Origin: Selenomonas sp. ND2010 | GTDB lineage: Bacteria > Bacillota > Negativicutes > Selenomonadales > Selenomonadaceae | Direction of reading: 5' to 3' | Length of the DNA stretch: 64,000 bases | Assembly (NCBI RefSeq): GCF_000702005.1 | Contig: NZ_JNKI01000001.1 | Coordinates: 62,001-126,000 of the forward strand | Part shown: positions 1 through 7,851 of the stretch, one piece after another | Numbering within the stretch: position 1 is the first letter of the stretch | Layout of the letters: each line of letters starts with the position of its first letter | Position numbers and translations under genes: made by a program | Notes under the pieces: generated by a model | What the model was told of the DNA's origin: nothing | Database searches by the model: none | The model's input: only the letters and a program-made list of their open reading frames with translations

Positions 1-75
1 GCCTATGCAGCTAAGCCAATCGATACCGATAAAGTGACTTTGGTTATGAAGAATCTCGGCTTGATAAAAGAATAG
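1..75 (+). CDS. C-terminal end of a response-regulator receiver domain (partial)
   Basis: Only the last 24 codons are in the window, ending with TAG at 73-75. The visible peptide starts AYAAKPID and ends NLGLIKE. An alanine/tyrosine pair followed by KP(I/F)D and an amphipathic helix is the usual end of a CheY-like receiver domain, where the lysine of KP is the conserved residue near the phosphorylation pocket. The hybrid kinase at 52830-55655 ends in a comparable way (KPFDAGKL). The rest of the gene lies outside the window, so it may be a stand-alone regulator or a hybrid kinase. Confidence 0.4.
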   Translation, partial: AYAAKPIDTDKVTLVMKNLGLIKE

Positions 76-82
76 TGAATGC

Positions 83-116
83 GAAAGAGCTTTTCTTTAG
101 GGAAAGGCTCTTTTTC
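83..116 (+). terminator. Rho-independent terminator after the response-regulator tail
   Basis: GAAAGAGC and the later GCTCTTT arm form a stem that continues inward through TTTTC and GGAAA, followed by a T run. It lies 8 bases after the stop codon of the partial gene. Confidence 0.8.
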
Positions 117-273
117 ACTGGATAATGCCTTGTGGCTATGATAAAATGAAATTATCTTGAATTGTGCATCAAATGAGAATCTGATAGAGAATAGAGATAA
201 GATTCTTGGCACAACGGAAATAAACTGAATGAAGCTATTGCAAGCCAGGGGTAGCGTGTATGGGGGTCTATTG

Positions 274-1182
274 ATGGAGTTTCGGCAATTAGAGTATTTT
301 TGTACCATCAGTGAATTGGAGAACTTTACGCGGACTGCGGAGGCACTGCATGTGTCCCAACCGTCAGTCACCAAAGCCATCAAAGCATTAGAGGCAGAAC
401 TTGGGGTGATGCTCATCAATCGCAGCCAGAAGCATGTAAGTCTCACGGAGCAGGGAAAAGTTTTTTTGCTTCATGCGCAGCGGATCATGCAGGATGCGGC
501 GTTTGCGAAAAAGGATATGATGCGGTATCGTTCAGACCAGCAGGACATCATTCATTTCGGCATGCCTCCAATGGTAGAGGGATACCTTTTTCCAGACTTT
601 TTTATGAAGTTTAAGGAGCAGGTGCCTGACGTTATGTTGGATGTGCAGGAATTTAGTGATTCGGATGAAGTGCGTCAGCGGGCGGAAGATGGTGAACTGG
701 ACTTTGGCATTATCATGGGAAGTGATGAAGAGCATCAAGAACATGCGATGCCACTGCTGCAGGATACCATGGTGCTTTGTCTTCCACCAGAGCATCCGTT
801 GGCAGAAGAGTCATCGGTATCGTTTGATGAGCTCCGCCATGAGAAGTTTATCATGCAGCAGCCCAATACCTACCAGTATCGCCAGATTATGGACCACTGT
901 GGGGAATATGGCTACGTGCCGGACATTGTCTTGTGCACGTCGCAGCTCAAGACCATCAAGCAGCTGGTGGCAAATGGCAGTGGGATTTCGGTTCTGCCCA
1001 ATTTTGTAACCCAGATGGAAAACATCTTTGTTCGCAGACCGCTGTCGCCGGCTATGGGGGTTCAGGCGTCACTGTTCTGGGGAGAGAACAAGAATTTATC
1101 GCGGGCCGATACGCGGTTCATGCAGTTTATGAAGGAATATACGGAGACGCCGGATTTCCAGCAGCATTTCCGGCATTGTTGA
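274..1182 (+). CDS. LysR-family transcriptional regulator
   Basis: The protein of 302 residues has an N-terminal winged helix-turn-helix (residues 1-60, including FTRTAEALHVSQPSVTKAIK) and a type 2 periplasmic-binding-like effector domain with the usual PMVEGYLFPDFF and LPPEHPLA segments. An upstream in-frame ATG at 229 exists, but the ATG at 274 has GGGGG eight bases upstream and begins with MEFRQLEYF, the typical LysR start, so it is preferred. The gene is followed 16 bases later by smc, so it may contribute read-through, but no function-specific neighbour is present. Target genes and co-inducer cannot be told from the sequence. Confidence 0.9.
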   Translation: MEFRQLEYFCTISELENFTRTAEALHVSQPSVTKAIKALEAELGVMLINRSQKHVSLTEQGKVFLLHAQRIMQDAAFAKKDMMRYRSDQQDIIHFGMPPMVEGYLFPDFFMKFKEQVPDVMLDVQEFSDSDEVRQRAEDGELDFGIIMGSDEEHQEHAMPLLQDTMVLCLPPEHPLAEESSVSFDELRHEKFIMQQPNTYQYRQIMDHCGEYGYVPDIVLCTSQLKTIKQLVANGSGISVLPNFVTQMENIFVRRPLSPAMGVQASLFWGENKNLSRADTRFMQFMKEYTETPDFQQHFRHC

Positions 1183-1198
1183 AGAGGCAGGTTAGATT

Positions 1199-4100
1199 GT
1201 GCAATTAAAACGTCTTGAGGCATACGGATTCAAATCCTTTGCGGATAAGATAACGATAGATTTTGACAAGGGCATCACGGCAATCGTTGGGCCGAATGGT
1301 TCGGGCAAGAGCAATATTACCGATGCAATCCGCTGGGTCCTCGGTGAGCAGAATGTCCGCAATTTGCGGGGAACGAAGGCAGAGGATATTATCTTCACGG
1401 GATCGGCATCACGCAAGGCCCTTGGGGTAGCGGAGGTGTCCTTGTTTTTTGCCAACGATGGCACACTGCCGGTGGATTTTCGGGAAGTTGTGGTTACGCG
1501 GCGGCTTTATCGCAGTGGTGAGAGTGAATTTTACATCAATCGTTCCCGCTGCCGCCTGAAGGACATCTATAATCTGTTTGCTGATACGGGCATTGGCCAT
1601 GATGGTATGAGTATCATCGGGCAGAATCGCATCGATGACATCTTGAACAGTCGCCCCGAGGAACGCCGGGCGTTCTTTGAGGAGACCGCAGGCATTACGA
1701 AGTACCGCAATCGCAAGCGGGAGTCGGTGCGCAAGCTCACGGATACGGAAAACAACCTGATTCGTGTGCAGGACATCATAAACGAAATCGAAAATCAGTT
1801 GGAACCGCTCGCGCGTCATGCGGAGAAAACGCGCGTGTTCAATGAACTCGATGAGGAGTACCGTAAATGTAAGCTGACGAAGCTCGCGCAGGATTATACC
1901 CGGGAAAGCCAGCGGAAAACGGACAATGATGGCAAGCTGGCTGAGGCCCGTGATGCGGCAGTTGCAGCAGAGACGAAGGTCAAGGCGGTGGCTGCTCAGA
2001 AAGAACTGCTGGGCAAGGAGATCATTGATTTTGAGCAGCGGCTCAAGGAACAGGCCGAGAAGAACGAGAAAGTCCGGCAGAAAATCGAGGCGGCTTCGAC
2101 GGAGATGGCCGCACTGCAGGAGCGGCAGGAGCAAAGTGATGCGGCGAAAGCGCGAATCCTTGCCCGACGTCAGGAGCTTAACCATGAGGTAGCTCAGGCT
2201 GTTGCGGATATGGCAAAGCTTTCGGAAAAAGAAGCGCAGCAGAAAAAAGATTTGGCGCTGGCTGACAATTTGCTGAGTCAGGAAAAGGCAAAGGCAAAGT
2301 GCATTGCAGACCGCATTCGGGAACAGAAAGAAGTCGATAAAAAAGCTGCCGAAAATCGCGAGAAGGCGCAGGCAAACCTTACGCAGAAGCAGCAGGAATT
2401 GGCACTTATCGAGCGCGATATTGAAAACGGCAGCGGAGATCAGGCGGCTCGTCAGGCAAGCTTGCAGGAAGCGCAGCAGGAACTCGAGCGCTTGGAGACT
2501 TTGCAGGAGAAATTGGCGGAGCAAATCCGCGTACAGGACGAGGCAATAAATGCGCGAGTCGCAGAGCAGCAGCAGGCGCAGACGGCGCAGCGGGAAGCAG
2601 CGCAGAAGATGGCCGCTTGCCAGCAGCGCTACAATGAGACAAGTCAGCAGGTAAAATCGGCAGAAAGCAAACTCCAATTCCTCGCGCGAATGCAACAGGA
2701 CTATGAAGGCTTTGGCAAGGCTGCCAAGGCGGTGCTCAAAAGCCGGGAGAACTGGCGCAGCGGCGTAGCCGGTGCCGTAGCCGAGCTTATCGATGTGCCG
2801 CGCGACTACGTGACTGCATTGGAGATTGCACTAGGGGGCAATTTGCAAAATATCGTCACGGAAGATACCGATACGGCCAAAGCTGCCATCGCTTATTTGA
2901 AGCGGGAACGGCAGGGGCGCGTGACGTTTTTGCCACTGTCTACCATTGTATCGCGCCCGCCGAAGGATATCGCATTTTCGGCCGATGAAGGCGTGATTGG
3001 CTGGGCCAGTGAACTGGTAAAGACCGAGGAAAAGTTCCGCAAGATTGTGGATTTCCTCTTGTCGCGGACGCTGGTAGTCGATACGCTGGATAACGGTCTC
3101 AAATTGGCGAAAAAGCATAACTACAAACTCCGTATCGTCACGAAAGAAGGCGAACTGTTAAATCCGGGTGGTTCGCTCTCGGGCGGCAGCCGTCAGCATC
3201 AGGAGTCGAGTTTCTTGAACCGTAGCGGTGAGATCGAGGAACTCAAAGAAAAGCTGGCGAGCGGTAAAAAAATGCTTGCAACGCTCATGGATGAGAAAAA
3301 AGCGGCAGAACTTGCGAAGACGGAGGCTTCCCGGCGGCAGAATGAAGCGATGGAAGCACTCCATGAGGCCAACGTTCATCGCGCCGAGCTTCGTGTGAGC
3401 CGGGAACGGTTGGCTGAGAATTTGACGAGTCAAAAATCGACGGTCAAAGAGCTCGAAGAGGCTGCGGAGAAAATCAAGGCGACGTTTGCCAAGATTCAGG
3501 AAAAGCGCACATTGGCCGCTCGAGCGGTGGCAACGGCGCAGCGTGAGTTCGATGAAGCAGACCACGCTGCGGAAGATGCGGCGATTGAACTCGAGGACTT
3601 GGAGCAGGATGCTGATGATCTGTCGGAGTACATCCAGCAGCGCGAAGTCAATCGGGCCGTATTGGAGCAGGAAGCGTTGCGTTCGCGGGAGCATTTGCTG
3701 CTCAGAACCCGGGATAAGGAACGCAGTGAACAGTCCTTGCGCGATAACGAAGCCGAGGAAAAACAACTGGTGGCAGGACTGGAAGAAAGCGTTACGCGTC
3801 TGGAAGTCATTCGCGGGCAGAATGCAAATTGGCAGAATCTCTTTGCCGAGGGGCAGGCGGCCCATGACAAGCTTTATGCGCAGCGCATGACAAAGCTCAC
3901 GGAAAGCCAGCAAGCGGACAAAGATGCGCATGAGGCAGCGAAAAAGCTGAATCAGGCACAGGAACATGTCCACAAACTGGAAATCATTGAGACAAAACTC
4001 CAGCTGGCACTCGAAGAGTGGCAGGAGACCATTCTATCCGAGTATGGTTTGACGCCGGAGCGAGCGGCGGAAGAGGCATTGGATATGGAGCCCCCGGCGG

Positions 4101-4744
4101 TTCACCATCGCATGAAGGAACTTGAGCGCAAGATAAAAGAGCTCGGTCCGGTCAACCCCAATGCATTGGAAGAATACGAAGAACAGCAAAAACGCCACGA
4201 CTTTATGGAGGGACAGGCAAAAGACCTGGTTGAGGCCAAGGAAAATCTGGAGCACATCATTGCCGATATGGATGAAGCGATGACCAAACAATTCAAAGAG
4301 GCATTTGCGCAGATTCAGGTTTACTTTGCCGATATTTTTGTGCGTCTCTTCGGGGGCGGCAAGGCCGAATTGAAGCTTTTGGATGAACACGATGTCCTAA
4401 ACACTGGTGTCGATATTCTCGTGACCCTGCCACAGAAAAAGCGGCAGAACCTTTCGGCACTGTCGGGCGGCGAGCGAGCACTTACCGTCATTGCACTGCT
4501 GTTCTCGTTCCTGCGTTATCGTCCATCGCCGTTCTCGGTACTGGACGAAATCGATGCGCCGCTCGATGAAGCCAATGTAGTACGTTTCGGTTCTTTCCTC
4601 AGGGAATTTGCGGAAAATACGCAGTTCATTGTCGTAACGCATCGTAAGGGAACGATGGAATCGGTGGATACCATGTATGGTGTTACGATTGAAGATGCGG
4701 GAGTATCTAAGATACTTTCGGTCAAATTGGATGATATAGAATAA
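1199..4744 (+). CDS. smc: Chromosome segregation protein SMC
   Basis: This 1181-residue protein is the ATPase of the condensin-like SMC-ScpAB complex that organises and segregates the chromosome. The Walker A motif GPNGSGKSNI is near residue 32. Two long coiled-coil stretches rich in Glu, Gln, Lys and Ala flank a hinge domain around residues 515-670. The C-terminal head has the signature LSGGERALT and Walker B FSVLDEIDAPLDEAN. The length is normal for bacterial SMC. It starts with GTG and has GAGG about a dozen bases upstream; an earlier start is excluded by the LysR stop. ftsY begins 13 bases after the stop, the common Firmicutes arrangement, so the two are probably co-transcribed. Confidence 0.98.
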   Translation: MQLKRLEAYGFKSFADKITIDFDKGITAIVGPNGSGKSNITDAIRWVLGEQNVRNLRGTKAEDIIFTGSASRKALGVAEVSLFFANDGTLPVDFREVVVTRRLYRSGESEFYINRSRCRLKDIYNLFADTGIGHDGMSIIGQNRIDDILNSRPEERRAFFEETAGITKYRNRKRESVRKLTDTENNLIRVQDIINEIENQLEPLARHAEKTRVFNELDEEYRKCKLTKLAQDYTRESQRKTDNDGKLAEARDAAVAAETKVKAVAAQKELLGKEIIDFEQRLKEQAEKNEKVRQKIEAASTEMAALQERQEQSDAAKARILARRQELNHEVAQAVADMAKLSEKEAQQKKDLALADNLLSQEKAKAKCIADRIREQKEVDKKAAENREKAQANLTQKQQELALIERDIENGSGDQAARQASLQEAQQELERLETLQEKLAEQIRVQDEAINARVAEQQQAQTAQREAAQKMAACQQRYNETSQQVKSAESKLQFLARMQQDYEGFGKAAKAVLKSRENWRSGVAGAVAELIDVPRDYVTALEIALGGNLQNIVTEDTDTAKAAIAYLKRERQGRVTFLPLSTIVSRPPKDIAFSADEGVIGWASELVKTEEKFRKIVDFLLSRTLVVDTLDNGLKLAKKHNYKLRIVTKEGELLNPGGSLSGGSRQHQESSFLNRSGEIEELKEKLASGKKMLATLMDEKKAAELAKTEASRRQNEAMEALHEANVHRAELRVSRERLAENLTSQKSTVKELEEAAEKIKATFAKIQEKRTLAARAVATAQREFDEADHAAEDAAIELEDLEQDADDLSEYIQQREVNRAVLEQEALRSREHLLLRTRDKERSEQSLRDNEAEEKQLVAGLEESVTRLEVIRGQNANWQNLFAEGQAAHDKLYAQRMTKLTESQQADKDAHEAAKKLNQAQEHVHKLEIIETKLQLALEEWQETILSEYGLTPERAAEEALDMEPPAVHHRMKELERKIKELGPVNPNALEEYEEQQKRHDFMEGQAKDLVEAKENLEHIIADMDEAMTKQFKEAFAQIQVYFADIFVRLFGGGKAELKLLDEHDVLNTGVDILVTLPQKKRQNLSALSGGERALTVIALLFSFLRYRPSPFSVLDEIDAPLDEANVVRFGSFLREFAENTQFIVVTHRKGTMESVDTMYGVTIEDAGVSKILSVKLDDIE

Positions 4745-4757
4745 ACGGAGGCAATTC

Positions 4758-5672
4758 ATGGGATTTTTTGATAAACTGAAAAAAGGTTTGAACAAGACGC
4801 GGGAAAACCTGACCAATAAGATTGAAAAACTTGTCATCGGCTATGCCGATATCGATGAGGAGTTTTTGGAAGAACTGGAAGAAACGCTGATTATGGCCGA
4901 TGTCGGCGTGCAGACTACCGATACGTTGATGACGGCGGTTCGCAAGGGAATCAAGAAAAAGGAAATCAATACGCCGGAGGATTTGAAACCCTTCCTGCAG
5001 AAAACGATTGTTGATATTCTTAATCGTGGGGAGGACACAACGCGCAAGGCATCCGAAGGCCCAACGGTCCTGCTCGTAATTGGTGTCAATGGCGCCGGCA
5101 AGACGACGACAATTGGTAAGCTCAGTGCCTATTACAAGGAACAAGGGAAATCGGTTATGCTGGCTGCTGCCGATACTTTCCGGGCGGCCGCTATCGACCA
5201 GCTGGAAGTCTGGGGACAGCGCACCGGCGTTCCGGTAATCAAGCACGAAGAAGGATCTGACCCGGCAGCGGTGGCCTTTGATGCGGTAAAGGCAGCCAAA
5301 GCGCGTGGCATCGATATGTTGATTATCGATACGGCTGGCCGGTTGCAGACCAAGTCCAACCTCATGCAGGAGCTTGAGAAAATCAACCGCGTCATCGGCC
5401 GCGAGATTCCAGGTGCACCGCATGAGACGCTGCTCGTACTCGATGCTACGACAGGACAGAACGCCATCAGCCAGGCCGAGCTCTTCACCAAGGCCGCACC
5501 GATTTCTGGTGTCGTTCTGACGAAGCTCGACGGCACGGCCAAGGGCGGCGTGGTTATCGGCATCAAAAACCAGCTTTCCATGCCAGTCAAATGGATTGGC
5601 GTTGGCGAAGGTGTCGAAGACCTGCGCCCCTTCAACGCCGACGATTTTGCCAAGGCATTGTTCGAAGGCTAA
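4758..5672 (+). CDS. ftsY: Signal recognition particle receptor FtsY
   Basis: FtsY is the SRP receptor GTPase that docks Ffh-ribosome complexes at the membrane. The 304-residue protein consists of a short amphipathic N-terminus, an N domain and a G domain. The GTPase motifs are visible in order: GVNGAGKTTTIGKL (P loop), DTFRAAA, DTAGRLQ and TKLDGTAKGG. It lacks the long acidic A domain of E. coli FtsY, as is usual in Firmicutes. The start has GGAGG eight bases upstream. Its partner Ffh is encoded at 37431-38819 in the same window. Confidence 0.98.
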   Translation: MGFFDKLKKGLNKTRENLTNKIEKLVIGYADIDEEFLEELEETLIMADVGVQTTDTLMTAVRKGIKKKEINTPEDLKPFLQKTIVDILNRGEDTTRKASEGPTVLLVIGVNGAGKTTTIGKLSAYYKEQGKSVMLAAADTFRAAAIDQLEVWGQRTGVPVIKHEEGSDPAAVAFDAVKAAKARGIDMLIIDTAGRLQTKSNLMQELEKINRVIGREIPGAPHETLLVLDATTGQNAISQAELFTKAAPISGVVLTKLDGTAKGGVVIGIKNQLSMPVKWIGVGEGVEDLRPFNADDFAKALFEG

Positions 5673-5703
5673 AATTAAGGGACAGAAAAATGAAAAGCGT
5701 TCG

Positions 5704-5904
5704 ATGGGAAGTCTAGCATCGGACGTTTTTTATGTATTGGCAGAGCAGCTGGCTGCCTTTGCCAAGGCACTCGAGGGGCAGGATACGGTGATGACAGCAT
5801 TTGATGAGGGATTGTGGGGAACGCTGGTGGACTTCATGACTGTCTACAGCAAGGATGATATAGCCGTCACATTTAAGGACGGCACGGAAATTCATATAGA
5901 CTGA
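5704..5904 (+). CDS. Short protein resembling the C-terminal end of a serine recombinase
   Basis: The 66-residue product starts MGSLASDVFYVLAE and ends VTFKDGTEIHID. The segment FDEGLWGTLVDFMTVYSKDD followed by a phenylalanine-lysine-aspartate-glycine end matches the pattern at the C-terminus of large and small serine recombinases (position of a valine-rich strand then FKDGTE). No catalytic or DNA-binding part is present upstream, which is ftsY. It could be a remnant of an excised element or a small protein that kept this fold. The ribosome site is weak (AAGGGA about 20 bases upstream), so the start is uncertain and expression is not assured. Confidence 0.4.
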   Translation: MGSLASDVFYVLAEQLAAFAKALEGQDTVMTAFDEGLWGTLVDFMTVYSKDDIAVTFKDGTEIHID

Positions 5905-5906
5905 CA

Positions 5907-5934
5907 GTTGGCACGGGTTAAAGGCTCGTGCCAA
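5907..5934 (+). terminator. Hairpin after the recombinase-tail ORF
   Basis: TTGGCACG and CGTGCCAA form an 8-bp stem around an 11-base loop, directly after the stop codon. The T tract downstream is interrupted, so termination strength is uncertain. Confidence 0.5.
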
Positions 5935-5988
5935 TTTACTTGTTTTATGGTAGAATTATGATAGATTTATACGGCGGGAGGTGCTGAC

Positions 5989-6303
5989 ATGAAGAAGGTG
6001 CGGATAACTGTCGTGCGTAAGGCTTGCTATCCGGATTTGATGGAAAAGTATGAAAATCCCATCGAGCACGCCTGCGATATCGAGGAGGGAGCTGTATTCA
6101 TCGCCAATGGCTGGCAGAGACCGGATGGATTGTGCGAGAGTGCATGGGAGTCCATGTTCCCGTTCGTCATGGGGCTGGCACACGGCGCGGAGAACTTTTA
6201 CGATGGCTGGATGAAGAATCCACGGTCAGCTATGATTTCCTGCAATGATGGTTTCCGTCCGGTCAGCTTTCTGGTGGAAACGATGGATGAGGATGCGGAT
6301 TAA
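5989..6303 (+). CDS. TIGR04076 family protein
   Basis: A 104-residue soluble protein. The order of conserved blocks fits the TIGR04076 family: an N-terminal KVRITVVRKACYPDL strand-helix, a central GLCESAWESMFPFVMGLAHG block and the C-terminal CNDGFRPVSF. The two conserved cysteines in GLCESAW and SCNDGFRP are present, but no biochemical role is known for the family. It starts with ATG behind GGGAGGTG and is followed 3 bases later by the VOC gene, so the three genes up to 7178 probably form one transcription unit. Confidence 0.8.
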   Translation: MKKVRITVVRKACYPDLMEKYENPIEHACDIEEGAVFIANGWQRPDGLCESAWESMFPFVMGLAHGAENFYDGWMKNPRSAMISCNDGFRPVSFLVETMDEDAD

Positions 6304-6306
6304 GGT

Positions 6307-6693
6307 ATGAAAATAACTCGATTAGATCATTTCGTATTGACAACAGAGCATTTAGATGAGTGTCTGAACTTCTACTCTGATGTGCTGGGGATGGATATTG
6401 ACAGAAACAATAATCGCTATGCCTTGCGCTTTGGCAAACAGAAAATCAATATCCACACAAGGAAAGCGGAATTTTTGCCAGCCGCCAGATACCCTCAATG
6501 CGGCTCCCTTGATATCTGCCTTGTCATCGATGAACCGATAGAAGTAGTCTATCAGGAGTTGAAGTCAAAGGGCGTAGCATTGGAGACAGGCATTGTGGAG
6601 CGTAATGGAGCCATGGGCAGGATGAAGAGCATTTACCTCCGTGACCCGGACGGAAATCTGATAGAACTTTGTATGTACGAGGAGACCGATTGA
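6307..6693 (+). CDS. VOC-superfamily (glyoxalase/bleomycin-resistance fold) protein
   Basis: The 128-residue protein shows the paired beta-alpha-beta-beta-beta modules of the vicinal oxygen chelate fold: ITRLDHFVLTT at the N-terminus with the usual metal-ligand histidine at residue 8, LNFYSDVLGM, a second strand with CLVIDEPI and the C-terminal RDPDGNLIELCMYEE, whose glutamate is the typical last ligand. Family members act as lyases, dioxygenases or drug-binding proteins and the substrate cannot be read from the sequence. Its stop codon overlaps the start of the flavodoxin gene by one base. Confidence 0.85.
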   Translation: MKITRLDHFVLTTEHLDECLNFYSDVLGMDIDRNNNRYALRFGKQKINIHTRKAEFLPAARYPQCGSLDICLVIDEPIEVVYQELKSKGVALETGIVERNGAMGRMKSIYLRDPDGNLIELCMYEETD

Positions 6694-7178
6694 TGAAAGC
6701 AGCGATAGTTTATGATTCAAGAACCCATACCACGGAGAAGGCAGCAGACTTCATTGCCGAGGGGCTGAAATCCGTTGATGATATTGAGGCACGGTGCTTT
6801 AATATCGATGAGGCTGATTTTGAGTATATCCAGCAGTCCCATCTGGTGATATTTGGTTCTCCAACTTATATGGCATCTGTTACGGCAAAGATGAAAAGCT
6901 GGCTGGAGAGCAATGCGGGCAAGCTGAAACTGGCTGGCAAGCTCGGTGGTGCTTATGCTACGGAGCAGTATATCCATGGTGGAGCGGAAAATGCCATCCA
7001 GGAAATGCTGGTATTCATGATGGTCATGGGCATGATGACTTACTCTGGCGGCTCTGCCTGTGGAAAGCCGGTTATTCATCTTGGGCCGGTAGGCATGAGT
7101 CAGGATATTGAAAGCTTTAAGGAGTTGTTTGTAACCTATGGGCAGCGGATGGGCGAGCAGTTGCTTAAGATACGATAA
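6693..7178 (+). CDS. Flavodoxin / NAD(P)H-quinone-oxidoreductase-like flavoprotein
   Basis: A 161-residue flavodoxin-fold protein. The FMN phosphate-binding loop is replaced by YDSRTHTTEKAA near residue 6, a common variant of the S/T-rich loop. FGSPTYMASVTAKMKSW near residue 50 and the GGAYATEQYIHGG region follow the WrbA-like pattern. It is likely an electron carrier or reductase in the cytosol. The ATG overlaps the TGA of the VOC gene (TGATG), supporting translational coupling; an earlier in-frame ATG inside the VOC gene is less likely. Confidence 0.85.
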   Translation: MKAAIVYDSRTHTTEKAADFIAEGLKSVDDIEARCFNIDEADFEYIQQSHLVIFGSPTYMASVTAKMKSWLESNAGKLKLAGKLGGAYATEQYIHGGAENAIQEMLVFMMVMGMMTYSGGSACGKPVIHLGPVGMSQDIESFKELFVTYGQRMGEQLLKIR

Positions 7179-7285
7179 GTCCAGTAAAATCAAAGTTTCA
7201 CGATACTTACAAACGGCTTGCAACCCATTAGTGTATAGAAGAATAAATTTGCAACCCCACAAACGGTGGCAATCAAGGGTAAAAT

Positions 7286-7501
7286 GTGATTGTATCAATT
7301 TTATACAAAGGTTGGATACCTTTTTATCAAGGGAAATCTGATTTTGGTGAAATTTATCCTACAGTTAGAATGTATTGCACATCACCTAAAAAGATTGCAA
7401 TGTTGGATGATATCCTTATGTTCAAGGGGAATATTGGTGATGTGACTAGCATATTCGATAAGGTTAAGGAAGTAACTAGTAACGGTAGTGAGATTGCATA
7501 A
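7286..7501 (+). CDS. Hypothetical short protein or gene fragment
   Basis: A 71-codon frame starts with GTG six bases after AAGGG and ends exactly where a strong terminator hairpin begins. The sequence (MIVSILYKGWIPFYQG... VTSNGSEIA) is not recognised. The abrupt hydrophobic N-terminus suggests that it may be the surviving C-terminal part of a longer protein. Its main support is the terminator placed directly after the stop codon. Confidence 0.3.
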   Translation: MIVSILYKGWIPFYQGKSDFGEIYPTVRMYCTSPKKIAMLDDILMFKGNIGDVTSIFDKVKEVTSNGSEIA

Positions 7502-7562
7502 AAAACTCTCGGATATTCGATTGGCTTAATGGGGAAGCAATCGGACATCCGAGAGTTTTCTT
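7500..7562 (+). terminator. Strong terminator with a long imperfect stem
   Basis: AAAACTCTCGGAT pairs with ATCCGAGAGTTTT, and an inner TCGATTGGCTT / AAGCAATCGGA arm extends the stem. It ends in TTTTCTTTTC and could work in both directions. Confidence 0.8.
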
Positions 7563-7576
7563 TTCGTAAGTTGGGA

Positions 7577-7635
7577 GCCGGCTGTAGATCCGTCAAACCG
7601 TGGTTGGCGTCGGGTTGTTGGACGGGACAGCCGGC
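7577..7635. other. Unexplained stem-loop element upstream of pflB
   Basis: GCCGGCTGT (7577-7585) is perfectly complementary to ACAGCCGGC (7627-7635), and an inner CCGTC/GACGG stem and an AACC/GGTT mini-hairpin can form inside it. There is no T run after the outer stem, so it is not a plain terminator, and it is separated from the preceding gene by one. It might be a small structured RNA, a recombination site or a relic of a mobile element. The remainder of the 673-base gap between 7179 and 7851 is AT-rich and shows only this element, the terminator and the pflB promoter. Confidence 0.4.
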
Positions 7636-7766
7636 ATGATTGGTTACTAACTAAAGTATATCATATATTCTGAATAGTTGCACTATATTTGAGGGATATT
7701 TTTGTGGTGGATATTGCGGGAGAGATAAAAAATTCATAGGTATTGATTATAAAGAGTTTAAGGATT

Positions 7767-7800
7767 CATATTTGTATTTATTTCAAATATGAGGTATTAT
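7767..7800 (+). promoter_or_regulatory. pflB promoter with an overlapping palindromic operator
   Basis: A -35 TTGTAT at 7772-7777 and a -10 TATTAT at 7795-7800 are separated by 17 bases. The perfect inverted repeat CATATTTG-N9-CAAATATG (7767-7774 and 7784-7791) covers the -35 box and spacer, as expected for a repressor or redox regulator site. Confidence 0.55.
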
Positions 7801-7851
7801 GATTAGGTAATAAAAACAGTGCAGGAAAAAATCCATCAAGGAGGCACAACG

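Noticed and set aside
1409-2695. Minus-strand 428-codon frame inside smc
   Set aside because: Low-complexity Leu/Arg/Phe composition caused by the antisense of coiled-coil codons.
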